In this document: positions 57,207-64,000 of the stretch, one piece after another
Position numbering within the stretch: the first letter of the stretch is position 1
Layout of the letters: each line of letters begins with the position of its first letter
DNA from: Candidatus Accumulibacter similis
Lineage (GTDB): Bacteria; Pseudomonadota; Gammaproteobacteria; Burkholderiales; Rhodocyclaceae
Assembly (NCBI GenBank): GCA_013347225.1
Contig: CP054595.1
Span: 2,166,415 to 2,230,414, forward strand
Reading direction: 5' to 3'
Length of the DNA stretch: 64,000 nucleotides
Position numbers and translations under genes: made by a program
The notes under the pieces: model-generated
What the model saw: only the letters and a program-made list of their open reading frames with translations
The model's database searches: none
Told to the model about the DNA's origin: nothing

Positions 57207-59225
57207 ATGGTTGCCCCGCGCAAGAATCGCGATCAGCCCTGGTTGATGCGGACCTACAGCGGTCACAGCTCGGCCAGGGCGTCCAATGCCCTCTATCGAA
57301 CCAACCTCGCCAAGGGGCAGACCGGGTTGTCGGTCGCCTTCGACCTGCCGACGCAGACCGGCTACGACGCCGACAGTCCGCTGGCGCGCGGCGAGGTCGG
57401 CAAGGTCGGTGTGCCGATCTCGCACATCGAGGACATGGATCAGCTGTTCGACCAGATCCCGCTCGACCAGATGAACACCTCGATGACGATCAACGCCACC
57501 GCGGCCTGGTTGCTGTCCCTGTACATCGGCCTGGCGCAGCGACGCGGGATCGACCCGCGCAAACTCAGCGGCACGACCCAGAACGACATCATCAAGGAGT
57601 ACCTCTCGCGCGGCACCTACATCTATCCGCCGGGCCCGTCGATGCGCCTGATCGCCGACACGATCAACTACACGGTGAAGAACGTACCGAAGTGGAACCC
57701 GACCAACATCTGCAGCTACCACCTGCAGGAAGCGGGAGCGACGCCGGTGCAGGAACTCGCCTACGCCCTGTGCACGGCGATGGCGGTCCTCGATCGGGTC
57801 AAGGCTTCGGGTGAAGTGCCACCGGCGGAGTTCCCGCAAGTCGTCGAGCGCATCTCGTTCTTCGTCAATGCCGGCATCCGCTTCATCGAGGAGTGCTGCA
57901 AGCTGCGGGCCTTCGGCGAGATGTGGGACGAGCTGACGCTGACCCGCTACCAGGTGGCAGATCCCAAGCTGCGCCGCTTCCGCTACGGTGTGCAGGTGAA
58001 CTCGCTCGGGCTGACCGAGGCGCAGCCGGAGAACAACGTGCAGCGGATCGTCCTCGAAATGCTCGCCGTGGCGTTGTCGAAGCGCGCCCGGGCGCGCGCC
58101 ATCCAGCTTCCCGCCTGGAACGAGGCAATGGGGCTGCCGCGCCCGTGGGATCAGCAGTGGGCGCTGCGGATGCAGCAGGTGATGGCCTTCGAGACCGACC
58201 TGCTCGAGTACGAGGACATCCTCGACGGATCGCCGGTGATTGCCGCCAAGGTCAACGAATTGATCGCCGGTGCCAGGCGCGAGATCGACAACGTCGAGGC
58301 ACAGGGCGGGATCATTGCCGCAATCGAATCCGGCTACATCAAGCGCGAACTCGTCGGCAGCCACATGAGCCGCCTGCGCGCGATCGAATCGGGCGAGCTG
58401 AAGATCATCGGCGTCAACTGCTTCCAGGAGACGGCCGACTCGCCGCTGACGACTGGCAGCGACGGCGCCATCATGAAGTCCGATCCGGAGGCCGAGCGGC
58501 AACAGATCGAACGCTTGCAGCAGCACCGCCGGCAGCGCAACGACGCCGACGTGCGGGCGGCCCTGCAGGGGCTCAGCGATGCGGCGAAGGGCGGCGACAA
58601 CATCATGCCCAGCTCGATCCGCTGCGCACTCGCCGGTGTCACCACCGGCGAGTGGGGTGACTTGCTGCGCGCCGTCTTCGGCGAGTTCCGTCCGCCCACC
58701 GGGGTCGACATCGCCATCGACAGCCGTGAGGTGCTGGGCAGGAAGGACCATGTGAGCGAACTCAGGGAGCGGGTCGGCCGCACCGGCAACGCGCTGGGTC
58801 GGCCGCTGAAGATTCTCGTCGGCAAGCCAGGGCTCGATGGCCATTCGAACGGCGCCGAGCAGGTGGCGGTCAAGGCAAGGGATGTCGGTTTCGAGGTCGT
58901 CTACGACGGCATCCGCCTGACGCCGCAGCAGATCGCCCAGGCGGCGCAGGAGGAAGGGGTGCATGTCGTCGGGCTGTCGATCCTCTCGGGAAGCCACATG
59001 GAGCTGGTCGGGTCGGTGCTGCAGGAACTGCGTGCCCGCGACTTGGCGGCGCTGCCGGTGGTTGCCGGCGGAATCATCCCGCCAGCGGATGCCGAGCGTC
59101 TGCGGTCGCTTGGGGTACGTGCCATCTATACGCCGAAGGACTTCAACCTGAACTCGATCATGGGCGACATCGTCGACGTCGTGCGGGAAAACAACGGCCT
59201 CGAGCGACTCGGCTCGCTGTCTTGA
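57207..59225 (+). CDS. ecm: Ethylmalonyl-CoA mutase
   Basis: A 672-residue cobalamin-dependent mutase converting ethylmalonyl-CoA to methylsuccinyl-CoA. YSGHSSARASNALYRTNLAKGQTGLSVAFDLPTQTGYD at the start region, NTSMTINATAAW, a GTTQNDIIKEY segment, and the C-terminal B12 domain with GKPGLDGHSNGAEQVA, the Ecm-type variant of the cobalamin motif (DGHSNG). The start overlaps nothing; the ATG at 57207 follows the previous stop by 2 bases. Confidence 0.95.
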   Translation: MVAPRKNRDQPWLMRTYSGHSSARASNALYRTNLAKGQTGLSVAFDLPTQTGYDADSPLARGEVGKVGVPISHIEDMDQLFDQIPLDQMNTSMTINATAAWLLSLYIGLAQRRGIDPRKLSGTTQNDIIKEYLSRGTYIYPPGPSMRLIADTINYTVKNVPKWNPTNICSYHLQEAGATPVQELAYALCTAMAVLDRVKASGEVPPAEFPQVVERISFFVNAGIRFIEECCKLRAFGEMWDELTLTRYQVADPKLRRFRYGVQVNSLGLTEAQPENNVQRIVLEMLAVALSKRARARAIQLPAWNEAMGLPRPWDQQWALRMQQVMAFETDLLEYEDILDGSPVIAAKVNELIAGARREIDNVEAQGGIIAAIESGYIKRELVGSHMSRLRAIESGELKIIGVNCFQETADSPLTTGSDGAIMKSDPEAERQQIERLQQHRRQRNDADVRAALQGLSDAAKGGDNIMPSSIRCALAGVTTGEWGDLLRAVFGEFRPPTGVDIAIDSREVLGRKDHVSELRERVGRTGNALGRPLKILVGKPGLDGHSNGAEQVAVKARDVGFEVVYDGIRLTPQQIAQAAQEEGVHVVGLSILSGSHMELVGSVLQELRARDLAALPVVAGGIIPPADAERLRSLGVRAIYTPKDFNLNSIMGDIVDVVRENNGLERLGSLS

Positions 59226-59232
59226 GAGGTAG

Positions 59233-60249
59233 ATGACGAACCTCGGCCTTCCCGATCCCGAACAGCTCGCGGCGCGCATCCTGCGCGGTGAGCGGGCAGC
59301 CGTTGCCAGCGGCCTCAACTTGCTCGACAACCGGCTGCCGGCAGCGCGCGGCCGCGCCGTGCGGCTGCTGGCGTGCCTCTCCGGCGAGCGCTGGCTGACC
59401 GCTGGCCATTTGATCGGGGTGACCGGACCACCCGGTGCAGGCAAGTCGTCGCTGGTTTCGGCGATGATACGCGAATGGCGACTGGCCGGCACGACGGTCG
59501 GCGTGCTGGCGGTCGACCCGTCCAGCCGGCCCGAACTGGGCGGTGGTGCGCTCCTCGGCGACCGCATCCGGATCAAGACCGCGGCGCAGGATGATGGACT
59601 CTTCATCCGTTCGCTCGCCAATCGCAACCAGCTCGGTGGGGTTACCGCCGAGGTCTGGCCGATGAGCTGGCTGATGCTGGCCTGCTTCGACATCGTCGTC
59701 ATCGAGACCGTCGGCGTCGGCCAGACGGAAATCGACATCGCCGAGATCGGCGACACCGTCTGCTATGTGGCACAACCGGCGTCCGGTGACACGATCCAGT
59801 ATCTCAAGTCCGGCATCATCGAGATTCCGGACATCTTCGCCGTCAACAAGGCCGATCTCGGCGCCGCGGCGCGCAAGACGGCGAGCGAGATCGGCCGCAG
59901 CGCCCCGCGGCAGGATCGCCGCGAGGGATGGGATTACCCGGTCTGCCTACTGAGCGCGACCATGCAGACGGGGATCAAGGAGTTTCACGCGCACTTCGAT
60001 CGACACCGCCGCTTCCTCGTCGCGGCCGGTCTCCTCGCGCGGCAGCGCAGCCAGCATCAGAGTGCCTGGGTGCTGCGGCTGCTGAAGGAGGAATTCGGCA
60101 CTTTCGGCCTCGAGCTGGTCGGCGGCCGCGCCGCCATCGAGAAGCGTCTGGGCGAGTATCGGTCGAGCCAGTTTGAGGAGTACGAACGTATGCGAGAGCA
60201 TATTCTTTCCCGTTTGCTGTCGGTCAATCAACCGACCCTTTCACCATAA
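59233..60249 (+). CDS. meaB: MeaB-like mutase-chaperone GTPase
   Basis: A 338-residue G protein protecting acyl-CoA mutases. Walker A GVTGPPGAGKSS (~61-72), AVDPSSRPELGGGALLGDRIR, IVVIETVGVGQTE and VNKAD. Follows ecm by 7 bases, so it probably serves Ecm. Its length (338) is usual for MeaB. Confidence 0.94.
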   Translation: MTNLGLPDPEQLAARILRGERAAVASGLNLLDNRLPAARGRAVRLLACLSGERWLTAGHLIGVTGPPGAGKSSLVSAMIREWRLAGTTVGVLAVDPSSRPELGGGALLGDRIRIKTAAQDDGLFIRSLANRNQLGGVTAEVWPMSWLMLACFDIVVIETVGVGQTEIDIAEIGDTVCYVAQPASGDTIQYLKSGIIEIPDIFAVNKADLGAAARKTASEIGRSAPRQDRREGWDYPVCLLSATMQTGIKEFHAHFDRHRRFLVAAGLLARQRSQHQSAWVLRLLKEEFGTFGLELVGGRAAIEKRLGEYRSSQFEEYERMREHILSRLLSVNQPTLSP

Positions 60250-60261
60250 AAGGAGCATCTG

Positions 60262-62016
60262 ATGAGCAAGCAACTGTATGCACTTGGCGAAATGCCCCCC
60301 TTGGGCGAAGTTCCGGAAAAGATGCATGCCTGGCTGATTCGCCCGGAGCGCTTTGGCAAGCCGACCGATGCATTTCAGCAGGAGGTCGTCAACACGCCGT
60401 CGATTGCCGATGACGAAGTGCTGGTCCTGGTGATGGCCGCCGGCATCAACTACAACAACGTCTGGGCGGCGCTCGGCATCCCGGTCAACGTCATCGCCGC
60501 GCGCAACAAGGGCGGCGAACCGGAAGATTTCCACATTGGCGGCAGCGACGCTTCCGGCATCGTGTACAAGGTCGGCAAGGACGTCACCAATGTCAAGGTC
60601 GGCGATGAAGTGGTCATGCACTGTGGCCAGTGGAGCCGCAACTGCGACTGGGTGAAGAACGGTGGCGATCCGATGTACTCGCCCAGCTTCCGCATCTGGG
60701 GCTACGAGACCAACTTCGGCAGCTTTGCCCAGTTCACCCGGGTGCAGGGTCACCAGTGCATGCCGAAACCAAAACACATGACGTGGGAAGAGTCGGCAGC
60801 CTATACGCTCGTGGCGGCGACCGCCTGGCGGATGCTGCACGGCTGGGGTGCGAGCTCGATCAAGAAGGGCGATGTGGCACTGATCTGGGGAGGGGCCGGC
60901 GGTCTCGGATCGATGGCGATCCAGATTGCCAAGGCGGTTGGCGCCACTTCGGTCGCCGTCGTCTCCGGCGAGGACAAGTACGACTACTGCATGAAGCTCG
61001 GCGCCAAGGGCTGCATCAATCGCAACGAGTTCGATCATTGGGGAATGCTGCCACACTGGAAGGACAACGCCGGCTACGCCAAGTGGCTCAAGGGAGTGCG
61101 CGCCTTCGGCTCGAAGATCTGGGACATTCTGGGTGAGCGGCGGGCGCCGAACGTCGTGTTCGAGCATCCCGGCGAAACGACGATCCCGACATCGATCTTC
61201 GTCTGTGAAACGGGTGGCATGGTGGTGGTCTGCGCCGGCACGACCGGCTACAATGCGACGGTCGATCTGCGCTATCTCTGGATGCGGCAGAAGCGGCTGC
61301 AGGGCTCGCATTTCGCCAATGCGGTGCAGTCCAACGAAATGAACCAGTTGGCGCTGCGTGGCCAGCTCGATCCCTGCATGTCGCGCGCCTTCGCTTACGA
61401 GGAACTGCCGGTAGCCCATCAACTGATGCACGACAACAAACATCCGCACGGCAACATGTCGGTACTGATCGGGGCCACCGGCTTCGGTCTCGGCGTCAGC
61501 GGCAAGGCGCCGGTGACGATCGTTCATCCGACCCTGCCCAAGGGCGACGTCCATACGACGCCGGCCCCATACCCGATGTCGGTTCCGCTGCCGAGCATCG
61601 CCGAAGGCGAACCGATCACGATCGCCGACGATGGCACCCGCGTGCGCGACCTGATGCATCGCGGCATCATCTCCTGCACCCCGGACGACAATGTCGGCAC
61701 GGTCGCCAAGATCATGGTGGACAAGGAGATCCACGCGGTCGTCGTGATGGACGCCGACGGCAGGGCGGTCGGTGTCGTGTCGCAGACCGACATGGTGCTG
61801 GCGCGGCAGGGCCGGACTCCGGAGCAGGCTCGGACGATGCTGGCCCGGGAGGTCATGACTCCCGGCTGCGCAACCTGCGATGCGGACATGCTGCTGAGCG
61901 ACGCCGTCAGCCTGCTGACGGCGCGCCGCATGCATCGCTTGGTGGTCACCGAGAACGAGCAGCCGGTCGGCGTCATCTCGATGACCGACGTCGTGCGCAA
62001 GATCATCGGCGAATGA
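60262..62016 (+). CDS. ccr: Crotonyl-CoA carboxylase/reductase fused to a CBS-domain pair
   Basis: A 584-residue protein. Residues 1-~435 are a full Ccr of the medium-chain reductase superfamily: [61 protein letters not shown] (NADPH) and LQGSHFAN. The Asn, Glu and His of these motifs correspond to the CO2 pocket known from Ccr structures. Residues ~457-584 are two CBS motifs ([16 protein letters not shown]...[10 protein letters not shown] and LAREVMTP...[12 protein letters not shown]). Ordinary Ccr ends near 430-450. Reductive carboxylation of crotonyl-CoA to ethylmalonyl-CoA is the key EMC step. Twelve bases after meaB. Confidence 0.95.
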   Translation: MSKQLYALGEMPPLGEVPEKMHAWLIRPERFGKPTDAFQQEVVNTPSIADDEVLVLVMAAGINYNNVWAALGIPVNVIAARNKGGEPEDFHIGGSDASGIVYKVGKDVTNVKVGDEVVMHCGQWSRNCDWVKNGGDPMYSPSFRIWGYETNFGSFAQFTRVQGHQCMPKPKHMTWEESAAYTLVAATAWRMLHGWGASSIKKGDVALIWGGAGGLGSMAIQIAKAVGATSVAVVSGEDKYDYCMKLGAKGCINRNEFDHWGMLPHWKDNAGYAKWLKGVRAFGSKIWDILGERRAPNVVFEHPGETTIPTSIFVCETGGMVVVCAGTTGYNATVDLRYLWMRQKRLQGSHFANAVQSNEMNQLALRGQLDPCMSRAFAYEELPVAHQLMHDNKHPHGNMSVLIGATGFGLGVSGKAPVTIVHPTLPKGDVHTTPAPYPMSVPLPSIAEGEPITIADDGTRVRDLMHRGIISCTPDDNVGTVAKIMVDKEIHAVVVMDADGRAVGVVSQTDMVLARQGRTPEQARTMLAREVMTPGCATCDADMLLSDAVSLLTARRMHRLVVTENEQPVGVISMTDVVRKIIGE

Positions 62017-62050
62017 GTTCCGCTTGCGCGAGTTGATCCGCTGTCGTGCC

Positions 62051-62077
62051 TTCCCCTCCCTTTTCCGGGGAGGGGAA
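62051..62077. repeat. Inverted repeat between ccr and the next gene (1)
   Basis: TTCCCCTCCC/GGGAGGGGAA (62051-62060 with 62068-62077), perfect, 7-base loop, no T tract. Confidence 0.75.
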
Positions 62078-62108
62078 TGAGCACGAATTGCCACGACGTT
62101 CTTCGGAT

Positions 62109-62137
62109 CGCTTCCCTGCCGTCGCAGCAGGGAAGCG
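62109..62137. repeat. Inverted repeat between ccr and the next gene (2)
   Basis: CGCTTCCCTGC/GCAGGGAAGCG (62109-62119 with 62127-62137), perfect 11 bp with a 7-base loop. It lies just ahead of the next gene and may cap the ccr messenger end or slow transcription. Confidence 0.75.
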
Positions 62138-62168
62138 AGACTTCTTCTCGACCGCCTGAACCACAGCC

Positions 62169-63146
62169 ATGAAAGCCATCGTCTGCCGTGCGCTCACCGG
62201 GCCCGATTCGTTGTGTCTCGAGGACGTCGCCGAGCCTCGTCCCGGTCCTGGCCAGGTGCGCATTCGCGTCCGCGCCTGTGGGGTCAATTTTGCCGACAGC
62301 CTGATCACCCGTGGCCAGTACCAGAAGCAACCGCAGCCGCCGTTCAGCCCGGGTTTTGAGGCTGCCGGCGAGGTTCTCGAACTCGGTGCCGACGTGCAGG
62401 GCCTTGCCGTCGGCGATCGGGTGATTGCCCTGACTCCGCACGGGGGCTACGCCGAGCAGCTGGTCGCCGAGGCGACCCGCTGTGTCGCGATGCCGGCAGA
62501 GATGTCGTGGGAGGACGGAGCCGCGTTTCCGGTAGTCTTCGGAACCTCGCATGTTGCGTTGTGGCATCGGGCGCGCCTGCGCGCCGGAGAGACGTTGGTC
62601 GTGCATGGCGCGGCCGGCGGCGTCGGCCTGACTGCCGTCGTCATCGGCAAGCTGTTGCAGGCCAGGGTCATTGCCACCGCCAACGGGCAGGCGAAGCTGC
62701 AGGTGGCGCGTGCAAACGGTGCCGATCACCTGATTGACACCAGCGTGGAAGATGTCCGTCTGCGGATCAAGGAACTCACCGGCGGCCACGGTGCCGACGT
62801 CGTCTACGATCCGGTCGGCGGCGACTTGTTCACCGCTTCGCTGCGCAGCATGGCCTTTGAAGGCCGGATCCTGGTGATTGGTTTCGCAGGTGGCGGCGTC
62901 CCGCAGATCCCCGCCAATCACCTGCTCGTCAAGAACGTTGACGTGATCGGCGTCAACTGGCCCGCTTACGCCGAAATGCATCCGCAGGTGATGAGCGCGA
63001 GCTTCCGGAGGCTGCTGCAGTGGGTGGTCGACGGCGCGATCAAGCCGCATGTTTCTGCGACCTATCCACTCGCACGGGCGGTCGAGGCGCTGAATCAGGT
63101 GCTGAGCCGCAAGTCGACGGGTAAGGTCTTGATTGTGATGAACTAG
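62169..63146 (+). CDS. Zinc-independent quinone oxidoreductase-like (medium-chain reductase) protein
   Basis: A 325-residue member of the QOR branch: MKAIVCRALTGPDSL, VRACGVNFADSLITRGQYQ, GFEAAGEVLELG, the NADPH site VHGAAGGVGLTAVVIGK, and DVVYDPVGGDLF. It lacks the structural-zinc cysteines of alcohol dehydrogenases. Function is unclear: enoyl-CoA or quinone reduction. Confidence 0.85.
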   Translation: MKAIVCRALTGPDSLCLEDVAEPRPGPGQVRIRVRACGVNFADSLITRGQYQKQPQPPFSPGFEAAGEVLELGADVQGLAVGDRVIALTPHGGYAEQLVAEATRCVAMPAEMSWEDGAAFPVVFGTSHVALWHRARLRAGETLVVHGAAGGVGLTAVVIGKLLQARVIATANGQAKLQVARANGADHLIDTSVEDVRLRIKELTGGHGADVVYDPVGGDLFTASLRSMAFEGRILVIGFAGGGVPQIPANHLLVKNVDVIGVNWPAYAEMHPQVMSASFRRLLQWVVDGAIKPHVSATYPLARAVEALNQVLSRKSTGKVLIVMN

Positions 63147-63373
63147 CAATGGCAGGATGCGTCCATCGGCGGTCACGCGGTGGCGGCTGTAGCCTGCCCA
63201 CCGAGGTATCCGTCGCGAGAATGCTTTGCTTCCCGCGGTCGTGTTCGTCGTCCTGGGGCGAGACCAGGCGCACGGCAGGACCTGCCGGATGATCCGACTG
63301 GCGCTGGCAATCGCGAGCGCCTTTTTCCAGGGCGCGGCCAATGCCGCGCCGACGTTCAACAGAAAGGACTGTC

Positions 63374-63823
63374 ATGAATCCACAAAACGGTTACGACATT
63401 GAAGATTTGTCGGTCGGAATGAGTGCGGAAACCGCCAAGACCATCACGGATGCCGACCTCGTGCTCTTCGCGGGCGTGTCGACGGACGTCAATGCGGTTC
63501 ATATGGACGAAGAGTTCGGTCGCACGACGATGTTCGGTGGCCGCATCGCACACGGCATGTTGTCGGCCAGCCTGATCTCGGCGGTGTTGGGAAATCGCCT
63601 GCCCGGACCGGGAACGATCTACATGAATCAGTCGCTGCGCTTTCGCGCTCCGGTTCGTCCCGGCGACACGGTTCGCGCCAGGGTGACCGTCAAGGAAGTG
63701 ATTGCCGAAAAGGGCCGGGTCGTCCTCGATACCGTTTGCACCGTTGGTGACAAGGTGGTCATCGACGGTGAAGCGACGCTGATGCCCACCTCGCGCAAGA
63801 AGCGCGAGGCCGCTGGGAAGTAG
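63374..63823 (+). CDS. MaoC-like (R)-specific enoyl-CoA hydratase (PhaJ type)
   Basis: A 149-residue single-hotdog hydratase. The signature DVNAVHMDEEFGRTTMFGGRIAHGML holds the catalytic Asp and His. The ATG at 63374 follows AAAGGA; the frame upstream is open but without a site. It could turn (R)-3-hydroxybutyryl-CoA into crotonyl-CoA for Ccr, which would link stored PHB to the EMC route; that is inference. Confidence 0.85.
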   Translation: MNPQNGYDIEDLSVGMSAETAKTITDADLVLFAGVSTDVNAVHMDEEFGRTTMFGGRIAHGMLSASLISAVLGNRLPGPGTIYMNQSLRFRAPVRPGDTVRARVTVKEVIAEKGRVVLDTVCTVGDKVVIDGEATLMPTSRKKREAAGK

Positions 63824-63824
63824 G

Positions 63825-64000
63825 ATGGCCGACCTCGGTACCGACTTCAGTGCCTGGGTCGGTCGTCAGGAAAGCACTGACGACGATCTCGCGCTGGCGG
63901 CCGCGCTGACAGCCGCGGCGACGCTCGACGACAGTTCGACGAGCATCGCTGGCGGCCGAGCGCTGCCGCCGCTCTGGCACTGGTTCTACTTCCTGCCGCG
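63825..64000 (+). CDS. meh: Mesaconyl-C4-CoA (3-methylfumaryl-CoA) hydratase, N-terminal part, cut by window end
   Basis: The ATG at 63825 starts one base after the previous stop and reads MADLGTDFSAWVGRQES, LALAAALTAAATLDD and LPPLWHWFYFLP. The WxGRxE opening and LPPLWHWxYFLP are typical of the FAS1/HTD2-like hotdog dehydratases that include Meh of the 3-hydroxypropionate bicycle. Only 58 codons are visible, so the specific call rests on this motif and on mct-mcl-mch being nearby. Confidence 0.65.
   Translation, partial: MADLGTDFSAWVGRQESTDDDLALAAALTAAATLDDSSTSIAGGRALPPLWHWFYFLP

Noticed and set aside
56931..59756. A 941-codon open frame on the minus strand
   Set aside because: It is opposite the ecm gene and its neighbours; the composition is that of an antisense shadow and the forward proteins are unmistakable.

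Overview
The window is about 65% G+C and reads as a chromosomal segment of a betaproteobacterium of the Rhodocyclales, most likely 'Candidatus Accumulibacter' or a close relative. Pointers are the ribF-ileS-lspA-fkpB-ispH order, the tgt-yajC-secDF order, a cbb3 oxidase cluster with DUF3149 and CcoGH, PEP-CTERM and PilY1 surface proteins, and a Chloroflexus-type mct-mcl-mch set beside an ethylmalonyl-CoA (EMC) pathway operon. The taxon is an inference from gene content, not a computed placement. I saw no rRNA, tRNA, CRISPR, insertion sequence or prophage.

Layout. 1-2.9 kb (minus): a truncated Tat-exported transglutaminase-like protein, a TlpA thioredoxin, and a PEP-CTERM von Willebrand protein behind a strong sigma-54 promoter match. 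2.9-12.3 kb (minus): a minor-pilin operon (pilE-like, fimT, pilV, pilW, pilX) ending in a 2039-residue PilY1 with a large repeat insertion. 12.5-19.0 kb: a TonB-like protein, then ribF-ileS-lspA-fkpB-ispH (minus). 19.1-28.7 kb (plus): ccoIS, ccoNOQP, ccoGH, DUF3149 and a TonB-like gene. Three FNR-type boxes lie here, one of which may drive a ~95-nt small RNA between ccoS and ccoN. 28.7-35.6 kb: a NUDIX hydrolase, motAB, a glutathione transferase, purB with two small coupled genes, cytochrome c' and cytochrome b561. 35.7-40.1 kb (minus): tgt-yajC-secD-secF.

40.2-47.6 kb (minus): pyruvate phosphate dikinase, and a pyruvate:ferredoxin oxidoreductase operon (porG-porA-porB) whose last gene fuses a GltD-like FAD/NAD(P) module to ferredoxin. 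48.3-51.7 kb (minus): mct-mcl-mch. 52.8-64 kb (plus): DUF6986 TIM-barrel protein, methylsuccinyl-CoA dehydrogenase, a second double-hotdog hydratase, ethylmalonyl-CoA mutase, MeaB, crotonyl-CoA carboxylase/reductase carrying two C-terminal CBS domains, a quinone-oxidoreductase-like protein, a PhaJ-like hydratase, and the first codons of a mesaconyl-C4-CoA hydratase (Meh).

How it fits together. The last 24 kb is a carbon-assimilation island converting C2 units to C3. Pyruvate synthase and PPDK take acetyl-CoA to pyruvate and PEP anaerobically. The EMC genes take crotonyl-CoA to mesaconyl-CoA, from which Mch and Mcl yield glyoxylate and propionyl-CoA. Mct, Meh and Mcl could instead split mesaconyl-CoA to acetyl-CoA and pyruvate. 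Together these suggest an oxygen-tolerant second route from acetyl-CoA plus CO2 to pyruvate, which is my inference and the most interesting biology here. The cbb3 cluster fits an organism living through anaerobic/microaerobic cycles.
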